Source: SSC3 sp963769585 | Lineage (GTDB): Bacteria > Actinomycetota > Actinomycetes > Propionibacteriales > Nocardioidaceae | Assembly: GCA_963769585.1 (NCBI GenBank) | Contig: CAVYMJ010000006.1 | Coordinates: 1,860,001 to 1,924,000, forward strand | Direction: 5' to 3' | Length of the DNA: 64,000 nt | Shown here: positions 18,049-26,400 of the stretch, one piece after another | Layout of the letters: each line of letters begins with the position of its first letter | How positions within the stretch are numbered: the stretch's first letter is position 1 | Notes under the pieces: model-generated | Databases searched by the model: none | The model's input: the letters and a program-made list of their open reading frames with translations, nothing else | Told to the model about the DNA's origin: nothing | Program-made: the position numbers and the translations under genes

Positions 18049-18368
18049 CGGCATGCTGACGGGGGTGGTGCGCCCTGGGTGATCTGCGTGCGCCGCAAAG
18101 CGCGTTCGCCGCAGCGCGTGTGCCACGTTCGAACCCGATCATGTCCCTGCCACGCAACGTCCCGCTTGATCATCGCAATGGCGCCCACAGAGTCGAATCC
18201 AGCAATCCGCTGCCCCAGGCGGCCCAACGCGTCAGGTTCGGCGAACCCACTATGTGCGGGGTTGCAGCGTGCCGGTGCTGCCTCAAGCGACTCCGAAACT
18301 GACCGGGATCGTGTGCAGGAGTCCGTCGACGCGGAGTTGCACGAAGCAGACGTACTCGCCGGACCTTT
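18049..18368. other. Stretch without a recognisable gene
   Basis: Open frames on both strands are short and arginine/cysteine-rich, and none matches a family I recognise. It leads into the acetamidase relic and is probably decayed sequence. Confidence 0.5.
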
Positions 18369-18727
18369 CGAACTGTGAGCTGCTTGATGCGTCCGGCGGT
18401 CAGCTGACACCTGGCTCAGACTCCACCGCTCTGCTTGGCATCGACTTCGAACGGGTGAACCCGGTGACCGGGCCTCTGCTGGTGGGTGGAGCGGAGCCCG
18501 GCGACGCCATCGCAGTTTCCATCCTGGAGCTCGACCTGGACGCGTGGGGCTGGGCCGGGCTGATCCCCCATTTCGGGTTGCTAGCCGACGACTTCCCTGA
18601 CCCCGTCCTGGTATCCGCCACAACATCGGCGGGCCTGGTGGAGCTCGACTTCGGGATCACCCTCCCGTCACGTCCCATGATCGGCACGATGGGCTTGGCG
18701 CTCCCGAACCCGGGCCGCACCCGTTGA
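18369..18727 (+). pseudogene. Acetamidase/formamidase fragment
   Basis: Residues ELLDASGGQLT, DFERVNPVTGPLLVGGAEPGD and DLDAWGWAGLIPHFGLLADDF (given here in pieces) match the N-terminal third of FmdA/AmdA amidases. The start and first ~35 residues are lost, and the frame stops at 18727 after MIGTMGLALP, where intact proteins continue for ~170 residues. It is therefore truncated at both ends and non-functional. Confidence 0.8.
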
Positions 18728-18800
18728 GGGGTGTCGGCTCAGGCTGCGGGAGGCATCGTTGCCAGCTTTCGGTGCGGGTGGGCAAGCGCGTCGACCGTCA

Positions 18801-19037
18801 ATGCCCGTAGGCCTTCAACCTCGAGTGGAGCTTCGGCCAGCGACCGAGGCGGCGAAGTTTCTCGGGAGGTCGCGGCGCACGTTGATGCGGAAGATCGAGC
18901 GCAGGGGTGGCTACTTCCGCATGGTGGGCAGCACCGCCGCATCCCCGCCTCGTCGATCCAGAAGTTCGTGAACTCTTCAAGGGGACTGCATGTCTGTCGT
19001 GGCAGAACTGGCTGACAAGGACGGCAACGTCGACTGA
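18801..19037 (+). pseudogene. Excisionase/antitoxin-type HTH protein, frameshifted
   Basis: From ATG 18801 the frame gives ATEAAKFLGRSRRTLMRKIE-RRGGYFRMVGS, the MerR-like helix of excisionase-family proteins. The expected wing HRRIPASSIQKFVN continues in another frame from about 18930, and a third frame gives CMSVVAELADKDGNVD up to the stop at 19035-19037. Two shifts make it a pseudogene. Such proteins belong to integrative elements or to antitoxins with PIN partners; no toxin gene follows. Confidence 0.6.
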
Positions 19038-19151
19038 GTCTGTCGGTCACGCTCGCCGTGACGTTCCGCTGAACGATCGGAGGCAGCCGTTCGACCGCCG
19101 GGTGGTCCTCAGTGCTGGCACTGTTGTGAGCCGGTGCACAGCAGGAGGATC

Positions 19152-21140
19152 ATGACCGCCATGAAGCCGCGCCAGGTGTTCGCGGGAACGTGCGCGCTCG
19201 CAATCCTCGCCTCCCTGCCTGCGATGGCCGTGCTGGAGCACTCCGGCGGCTGGACTCCTCCCCATCGATGGGAGGTTCTCGCCTATTTGCCGGTCGTCAT
19301 ACCCACCACCCTCGTTGGTTGGCTGTTGGCACATCGGGTCCCCCGAAATGTCATCGGGTGGCTGCTGCTCGCCAGCGGCCTCGTTCTCGTGACGGGTGGT
19401 TTGGTCGCCGACTACGCGGGATACGGCGGGGCTCGTGGCCTGGCCGGTGCCCGCGCGGCCGCCATCTGGGAGACACATGGCTGGCCCGCCCTCTTCGCGC
19501 CGTTGGTGGCGCTCTCGTTCGTCGTACCGGACGGGCGACTGCCGTCGAAGCGCTGGCGATACGTCGTTCCCTTTGGGGTCGCCTCCTTCGTCGTCACTTT
19601 GGCAGGCGGTATCACCAGCAACGAGACCCTCGACCCGCCGTTTCAGGAGGTGCCGCCGGCCGGGTTGCTTCCGGACACCATCGCCCTGTCCATGCAGTTC
19701 ATTGGCCTCCTCGGGATGATCGTCACGCTCGGGCTGGGTGCGACCTCGCTGATCATCCGGTTCCGCCGGTCGGTCGATGTCGAGCGGCAGCAGCTGAAAT
19801 GGATCGCTCTGGCCGGGGTCATGCTCCCCGTGACGATCACCGCATCGTCGATCGAGGGAGCATTAGTCGAGGGCAGCGGCTGGGTGACCGATGTGACCTT
19901 CGCGCTCACGATGGTGGCAATCCCGACCGCGGTCGGCATGGCAGTGCTGCGTTATCGGCTCTACGACATCGAGCGCGTGATCTCCGCGACGGTCGCCTAT
20001 TCCGTGATCACGACGGTGCTGGCGGCCGTCTTCGTGGCCGTGATCGTCTTCAGTGGCGTGCTGATCGGCGGGGGCAGTCCAGTCACGACGGCTGCAGGCA
20101 CTCTGGCCGTGGCGGTCGCGTTCCGACCCGTGCGTGCGGTCGTCCAGCGACGCGTGGAACGGACGTTCAACCCGACCCGGTTCCGCGGCCGCCAGCGAGT
20201 CGACATGTTCCTGGCGGACCTGCGGTCGGGACGGGCTGAACCGGAGGCCGTCGGTCCCGCCATCGCCGATGCGGTTCAGGACGAGACGTTGCGCTTGTTC
20301 TTCTGGCTGCCAGAGCTTGCTTCGCACGCCGGCGCCGACGGCATACCCGTGCCCGAGCTGCCCACCGAACCGGTCGGTCGGACGGTGGTACGTCGCGGCG
20401 ACCTTCAGTTGGGCACGGTTCTCCATCGCGATGATCCAGCGCTGCGACGTGAGCTTGACCCGATCCTTGTTCGCGCCGGCCTGGCAGTTGAGATCGCTCG
20501 TTTGCGCGTCGAGGTGCGGCGCCAGCTTGCCGAGGTCGAAAGCTCACGCACGCGAATCGTGACGGCAGCATTGGACGAGCGCAGCCGCCTGCAGCGCGAT
20601 CTGCACGACGGCGCCCAGCAACAGCTCGTCTCGATCGGGCTCGACCTGCGTCATCTACAGAACCAGCTCGGCGGGGACTCGCCAGTCCACTCGCAGCTGG
20701 ACGACTCGGTCAACCGCCTCGCCGGGGCGATTCGTGAGCTGCGCTCTCTGGCGCACGGCGTGCGCCCGTCGAGCCTTGACGGTGGCCTACGACCCGCGCT
20801 TTCCGACCTTGCCGCCAAAGCGCCGGTACACACGTTGCTGGAGGTGACGCGGGAGCGATTCGCTTCGGAGACCGAGACGGCCGCCTACTTCGTGGTCAGT
20901 GAAGCAATCACCAATGCGCTCAAGCACGGCTCTCCGGACAACATCGAGGTGCACGCCGCCCGGCTGGGAGGCCACCTCGTGGTGACGATCAACGACGACG
21001 GCTCGGGAGGAGCGATCATCAGGCCCGGCAACGGACTCGCTGGCATGAGCGATCGAGTGGCGGCGCTGAATGGCGCCCTGACGATCCATAGCCCGCCGAG
21101 CGGCGGCACGCGTGTGCGAGTCGAGCTGCCATGCGCGTAG
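19152..21140 (+). CDS. Membrane sensor histidine kinase, paralogue of the one at 1.5 kb
   Basis: 662 residues from ATG 19152, which sits behind AGGAGG at 19143-19148; ATG 19161 would have more usual spacing. Several transmembrane segments occupy the first ~320 residues, with PDGRLPSKRW in a loop as in the other kinase. The phospho-acceptor box is QRDLHDGAQQQL with H485, and a HATPase domain follows (SEAITNALKHG, NDDGSGGA). Its stop overlaps the response regulator start, so the two form one signalling unit. Confidence 0.92.
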   Translation: MTAMKPRQVFAGTCALAILASLPAMAVLEHSGGWTPPHRWEVLAYLPVVIPTTLVGWLLAHRVPRNVIGWLLLASGLVLVTGGLVADYAGYGGARGLAGARAAAIWETHGWPALFAPLVALSFVVPDGRLPSKRWRYVVPFGVASFVVTLAGGITSNETLDPPFQEVPPAGLLPDTIALSMQFIGLLGMIVTLGLGATSLIIRFRRSVDVERQQLKWIALAGVMLPVTITASSIEGALVEGSGWVTDVTFALTMVAIPTAVGMAVLRYRLYDIERVISATVAYSVITTVLAAVFVAVIVFSGVLIGGGSPVTTAAGTLAVAVAFRPVRAVVQRRVERTFNPTRFRGRQRVDMFLADLRSGRAEPEAVGPAIADAVQDETLRLFFWLPELASHAGADGIPVPELPTEPVGRTVVRRGDLQLGTVLHRDDPALRRELDPILVRAGLAVEIARLRVEVRRQLAEVESSRTRIVTAALDERSRLQRDLHDGAQQQLVSIGLDLRHLQNQLGGDSPVHSQLDDSVNRLAGAIRELRSLAHGVRPSSLDGGLRPALSDLAAKAPVHTLLEVTRERFASETETAAYFVVSEAITNALKHGSPDNIEVHAARLGGHLVVTINDDGSGGAIIRPGNGLAGMSDRVAALNGALTIHSPPSGGTRVRVELPCA

Positions 21141-21775
21141 TCATCGCCGAAGACCAGGCGCTCCTCCGTGAAGGACTCGTGCGGCTTTTCAGGGATGGCG
21201 GACACGACGTCGTGGGCACCGCCAACGACGGGGTCTCGCTGGTCAAGGTGGTTGCCGAGTGCACACCAGACCTCGTCGTTACGGACATTCGCATGCCACC
21301 CACGTTCACCACCGAGGGGATCGAGGCAGCTCGGCAGATCCGACAGCGCCATCCGCAGGTCGGCATGCTCGTGCTCTCGCAGCACGTTCACGCCGTGGGC
21401 ATCGTGGACCTCGCGACCCAACCCGGCTTCGGCTACCTGCTGAAGGACCGCGTGCTCGACGTAGGCGACTTCCTCGACGCCGCCCGTCGTGTTGCGGCTG
21501 GGGGCTCGGCTCTGGACCCCGCCATCGTTGCGGGGTTGGTCGACCAGCACGCCGACGGGGTTGGCACCTTGTCCACGCGCGAGAAGCAGGTGCTCGGGTT
21601 GATGGCCGAGGGCCTGACGAACGCAGGAATCGCGGATCGGATGGTACTCACCGAGCGCACGGTCGAGAGCCACATCCGCAGCGTCTTCATCGTAGCTCGG
21701 ACTGCACGCCGCCAGGACGGCGACGGGCACCGCAGGGTACTTGCCGTGTTGTCGTACCTCGCCGCACCCACGTAG
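21131..21775 (+). CDS. LuxR-type response regulator with altered last HTH helix
   Basis: 214 residues, overlapping the kinase gene by 10 bases. Receiver residues are intact (E7/D8, D52 in VVTDIRMPP, K105 in YLLKDRV). The HTH reads normally through TERTVESHIRSVFI, then gives VARTARR where relatives have KLGLHAA. Reading the same bases (21692-21712) one base later recovers LGLHAA, after which QDGDGHRRVLAVLSYLA is back in frame. This looks like two compensating indels, and DNA binding may be affected. Confidence 0.88.
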   Translation: MRVVIAEDQALLREGLVRLFRDGGHDVVGTANDGVSLVKVVAECTPDLVVTDIRMPPTFTTEGIEAARQIRQRHPQVGMLVLSQHVHAVGIVDLATQPGFGYLLKDRVLDVGDFLDAARRVAAGGSALDPAIVAGLVDQHADGVGTLSTREKQVLGLMAEGLTNAGIADRMVLTERTVESHIRSVFIVARTARRQDGDGHRRVLAVLSYLAAPT

Positions 21776-21881
21776 CCGACTCAGTGCTAGCACCAAGTCC
21801 ACATCTGGTGCTGACCTACGTGGCTGAGTACACCGCGCGCCGACCATGAAGGGACCACTCACTCACTCACCGGAGGTACCG

Positions 21882-22171
21882 ATGTCCAACACCACCCGCT
21901 CAGTCAACATTCAGCCGGATGTCACCAGCCACATCTCCGTCGCTGCGCTGGTGCTGGGCATCTTGTCGTTGCCCGGCTCGCTGTTCGCCTGGGACGCACT
22001 GCCCGGCGGGCGATCGTCTGGGGTCTGCCGGTCGCAATCGCGGCGGTGTTCGCAGGGGTCGTGGCACTGCGCCGAGGAGCCCCCGGCCGAGCCGCGTCGA
22101 TCACCGGCCTCGTTCTCGGCGGCGCCATGATCACGATGATGGTCGTCTGGACGGCCGTCGGGGCTGGCTGA
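21882..22171 (+). pseudogene. DUF4190-like small membrane protein, frameshifted
   Basis: ATG 21882 behind CGGAGG. The first part (HISVAALVLGILSLPGSLFA) is one hydrophobic segment. After LPGG the continuation AIVWGLPVAIAAVFAGVVAL and VLGGAMITMMVVWTAVGAG lies in the -1 frame. Adding one G to the G3 run at 22008-22010 restores a single ~96-residue protein of three membrane helices. Confidence 0.75.
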
Positions 22172-22201
22172 GCCCGACAGCCGCGGGTGATCTCAACAGG
22201 G

Positions 22202-22221
22202 GTCACTCCATCGACATCTGA
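22202..22221 (+). other. Second outer att-like site
   Basis: GTCACT-CCAT-CGACATCTGA shares 16 of 20 positions, including both fixed blocks, with 8619-8638. TCTGACCTGC follows at 22235-22244 as it does at 8664-8673, and an integrase relic lies ~770 bases to the right. It is probably the far end of a second element or an array junction. Confidence 0.4.
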
Positions 22222-22302
22222 AGACGGGGTGGCGTCTGACCTGCGGAGAACGTGGGTCAGGCGCCAAGACATCGCCCGGGTTCGCGCCGAGACTGTGCCG
22301 CA

Positions 22303-22700
22303 TCAAGAGCTCGCGGCGATGACTTCGCGCACCGCCTCGGCGATCATCGTCGGGGACCACCGGCTCCATGAAGTGCGGGGCGCTCACCCGGATCAGCTCC
22401 CAGGTACAAAGCGGTCCACGTAAGCCGCCTGCATCTTGAGGATGTGCCTGTCGTACTCCGGAATTCCGTAGTCGTTGTCCTCGTAGCCCTCGGTGTCCGA
22501 TGCGAGGTAGGTGCCAGGGATCCTGGGTCCTTGCCGATGAACTTCTGGCCGGCAGTGATGCACTTGAAGTGGCTGATCCGCTCCAGCCCCTCGGCTCGTC
22601 GGTCTTGTCGGACGCCTCGTAGCGGTCCGCCCGCGCGAACAGGTGCTTCAGCGACTGCTCGTCGGGCACCGAGGCCGTGGCGACGAAGCGTGGCCTCCAT
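22303..22700 (-). pseudogene. Multiply frameshifted relic, family not recognised
   Basis: On the minus strand, protein-like pieces appear in successive frames: LKHLFARADRYEASDKTDEP, then RISHFKCITAGQKFIGKDPG, then YLASDTEGYEDNDYGIPEYD with ILKMQAAYVDRFVPG, then LIRVSAPHFMEPVVP and MIAEAVREVIAASS with stop at 22303. At least three shifts separate them. The last piece resembles the catalytic-His end of an alpha/beta hydrolase. It is clearly dead. Confidence 0.5.
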
Positions 22701-22979
22701 TTTCCTTGCGTGAGATGGGTTCGGTTTGCCAGACGCCTCCAAAAGAGACGGGACTGGTGCCTGTTAGGTACCCGCGCGTCCGAGGCCGTGGGGGTGGTGG
22801 CCCGGTCGTCCGGGGACGACCGGTGCCGCGTCGTCCGATCCACAGGCGGACAACGGTGTTGCGGCAGGGCTAGGACGGCGACAAGTGCAACGAAGTCATG
22901 TTCTCTCCTCGAGTGACCCGTGTCTGACGCTCGGGGGGCCCGCCAACCGGCGGCGCGTCTCCGGCGCGAATTCGGCCTA

Positions 22980-23110
22980 CGCCGAGCCGTCGGTCTTGCC
23001 GAGACTTGTGACAACCGCGGCCGTGATGTGCCGTCCCCGTCTGGCCAGAGGTGTCCGTTCGAGGTGTTCACCGAGACCCGCCCGCAGGCTGGTGTGGACC
23101 TGGTGCTCGT
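22980..23110 (-). pseudogene. Second tyrosine recombinase relic
   Basis: Minus strand VNTSNGHLWPDGDGT in one frame and HITAAVVTSLGKTDGSA in another correspond to the final block of an integrase (T-Y-GHLWPD followed by an RAAV helix). The nucleophile Tyr is replaced (TSNG instead of TYG) and a frameshift follows, so this copy is inactive. It shares GHLWPD with the relic at 9.0 kb but is a separate copy. The stretch 22700-22980 shows nothing else I recognise. Confidence 0.65.
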
Positions 23111-23210
23111 GACGAAGCCCAGCCGCCGGGACCGTTGACCCCACAACCTCGTCATCGTTACCATCAAAGGTCGCCATTTCCCGGGCGTCTTCTCGGTCAG
23201 GAGGTCTCGG

Positions 23211-23470
23211 ATGGCCGTACTCCTCTCAGCAGCTCCACACGCCGCAGAATCGTCGTCCTAGCCAGAGTCCTGGGCTGGACGAGTGCCATGCTGACCGTCG
23301 TGACCCTGGTGTCACGTGAGTGGATCGAACTCCTCTTCGGGGTCGATCCCGACCAGGGCAGCGGCGCTCTCGAATGGCTGCTCGTCGGCGTCCTGGCCCT
23401 CCTGGCTGTGGGCCTACTGGCCTTCGCCCGTGCCGAGGACCGGCGCCTGGTCGCCGCCACCACGCCCTAG
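23211..23470 (+). pseudogene. Two-helix membrane protein with a broken start
   Basis: AGGAGG at 23199-23204 correctly precedes ATG 23211, but that frame stops after 16 codons. The coherent protein (GRTPLSSSTRRRIVVLARVL, then TVVTLVSREWIELLFGVDPD and LEWLLVGVLALLAVGLLAFA) is in the -1 frame and ends at 23470. One extra G after the ATG would join them (MGRTPLSS). In-frame expression could start only at ATG 23288, losing the first helix. It lies 10 bases before the large propeller gene. Confidence 0.65.
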
Positions 23471-23480
23471 GGGCATCGCC

Positions 23481-26400
23481 ATGGTGTTCCTGACCGACGT
23501 CAGCCCGACTAGCGCCAACACCAACGCCTCAGCCGACGAGCACTGCGTCACTGGGCGGATGCTCTCGGTGGCCTGCACCCCCAACGGACAACACGTCTTC
23601 CTGGGCTCCTACTCCAACGTCTGGAAGTCCACGGACGCCGGTCGGACCTTCGACCAGCTGACCTGGGACCAGCCGGCCCAGGACCAGTACGACGCCCCCG
23701 GCTCGCTCGGGGGTTGGTGCACCGTCGACCTCGCCGCCGCGGCCGGCTGGACGGCCGACCATCCGAGGGCGCTGGCGCGGCTGACGAGCCAGCCGAGCCT
23801 GGACATCGTGGGCTTCGGCGAATGCGGAGTCTGGACCGCGCTGGGTGACGGCAACGGTGGCTTCGCCCCTCCCCGGGTGGTACTCGACGCCTTCGGGCCG
23901 CAGGCGGGCGGCTGGCATGCCGACCGCCATCCGCGGGTCGCCGCCGACCTGACGGGTGACGGCCGCGCGGACCTGATCGGCTTCGGCGACGCCGGCGTCT
24001 GGACCGCCCTCGGCCGAGGGGACGGCACGTTCGAAGACCCGCGCTTCGTGTTGGCCGACCTCGGCACCCAACAGGGCTGGCGCGTCGACGCCCACCCCCG
24101 CTTCGTCACCGACCTCACCGGCGACGGCCGCGCCGACCTGATCGGCTTCGGCGACGCCGGCGTCTGGACCGCCCTCGGCAACGGCGACGGCACCTTCACC
24201 GGCCCCACCTTCGTCCTCGCCGACCTCGGCACCCAACAGGGCTGGCGCGTCGACGCCCACCCCCGCTTCGTCACCGACCTCACCGGCGACGGCCGCGCCG
24301 ACCTGATCGGCTTCGGCGACGCCGGCGTCTGGACCGCCCTCGGCAACGGCGACGGCACCTTCACCGGCCCCACCTTCGTCCTCGCCGACCTCGGCACCCA
24401 ACAGGGCTGGCGCGTCGACGCCCACCCCCGCTTCGTCACCGACCTCACCGGCGACGGCCGCGCCGACCTGATCGGCTTCGGCGACGCCGGCGTCTGGACC
24501 GCCCTCGGCAACGGCGACGGCACCTTCACCGGCCCCACCTTCGTCCTCGCCGACCTCGGCACCCAACAGGGCTGGCGCGTCGACGCCCACCCCCGCTTCG
24601 TCGTACCCCTCACGTCCCAGCCACGCGCTGACCTCATCGGCTTCGGCGACGCCGGGGTCTGGACCGCGGTCGGCCGCGGCGACGGCACCTTCGACAACCC
24701 GCGACTCGTGCTGGCCAACCTGGGCACCGCGCAGGGCTGGCGGGTTGAACGTCACCCGCGTCTGATGGGGAGCCTGGCCGGCAGCGGCGGGTGCGACATC
24801 GTCGGCTTCGGCGACGCCGGCGTCTGGATGGCGCGGGGTGACGACGCGGGCCGCTTCCCGACCGCGCGCTTCGTGCTCGCCAGCCTCGGCGCCGGCGAGA
24901 CCGTGCTGGCGCTCAACGTGAACGACCGGGTCGTGAACAGCCGGGGCCTGTGGCGATCGACCGACGGGGGTGGCAACTGGAGTCAGGTACACCGGTTCCC
25001 GCCCGGCGAGACCGCCGGCCAGATCGAGTGGGCGCTCGGCAGCGACCACCTCGTCTACGCCGCTGGCGGGAGCTCGCTGGCCATCAGCGAGGACGGCGGG
25101 CTCACCTGGCGCGACGTCCTCCCGTGGGGCAGCGGACCCGCCCAGCGTGTCAACCACGTCGCGGTCTGGCAGAACGAGCCATCCGACCCGGCGCCGGCGG
25201 TGATCTACGCCCTCGGCAACGGCACGATGTTCCTCTCCTTCGACGGCGGCGACACCTGGCAGCGCGACCAGGGCACTCTGCCGCCCAACGTCGGCGGACC
25301 GGTCAGCTCGGTGGCCAACTCCAACACGCCGCGGGTGATGGCGATCTCCCCGCGGTTCCCACTGGAGGTCTACCTCGCCGCCAACGGCACCTCGGCGGGG
25401 CGGGCGGCGGCGCTGCACCGTGGCGACTACTCGTCCTTCCCGCTCGGGGCGCAGACCTCCACCTGGGATTCGCTGCCGCTCCCCGTCGAGCTCACCGAGA
25501 TCCGCCCGGGGCTGAACAAGCAGGACAGCGGCAACGTCTTCCTCGTGGCGACCCAGCGCGGCCAGGGTGACCTGCTGTTCTTCGGAGGGCAGCGCCGGCG
25601 CTCGTTCGTGGGCCCGCTCTTCCCCGAGAGCGGCGACGACTGGGCTTCCCTGGACGGCAGCGTGCACCGCGACCTGCACGGGCTGCTGCTCTCCCCCGAC
25701 TTCTCAGCGTCCTGGGCCGACGGAGCCTACGACGTCCGCGCCGGCACCGTGTGGCTGCTCACCGACGGCGGCAGCTACCACAGCGCGGACGGTGGCAGGC
25801 ATTTCGCGCGTGCCCACGGCGTCCGCAGCCTGTCGGTGGTCAACCTGGCCGGGGTGTCCCGGCCGGGCGCCGGCCCGGCGCTGTCGCTCAACACCGGCGA
25901 CAACGACGGCTTCTGGTCCAGCGACGGCGGCGCCCACTGGTCCTACCAGCAGTACGGCGGCGGCGACAACGACTGCTCGTACGCCGACCAGGGCCGGCCG
26001 CAGGAGGTCATGGTCGCAACCCCGCGGTGGGACCTCGAGGGCGACTCGGTGGCGGCCCGCGAGGGCTCGACCGTGTCGATCTACACCGCCGGCTCAGGCG
26101 GCCTCGCCAACGCCTCGAGCTCCAGCCCGAGTTCGCGGCACATCACCGGGCCACCGCTGCTTCCGGCCGGCACGCCGTCGCGGTCGGTGTGGAACGCCTC
26201 CAGCAACTTCTTCCTGCGCGGGTCCCGGCCGGTCGTCCTCGGGCTGCCGGGTGAGGCCGCCCCGAGCCAGGGCGACTACGTCTTCGTGCTCGACCCGACT
26301 CGGCAGCCGGTGGTCGTGCGCACGCAGCAGATCCGCGACATCGACTCACGTTCGGAGTGGGCGACGACCGCCACCGGTCCCGGTCAGGGTCAGCGGGTGT

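Noticed and set aside
24054..24602. Regular repeats as a possible CRISPR array
   Set aside because: 165-bp units with no unique spacers, in frame within a coding region.
23529..25679. 716-residue open frame on the minus strand opposite the propeller gene
   Set aside because: It is the mirror of the repeated, high-GC propeller sequence (Val/Ala/Glu/Gly-rich repeats) and has no family motif; the plus strand has clear Asp-box and FG-GAP repeats.
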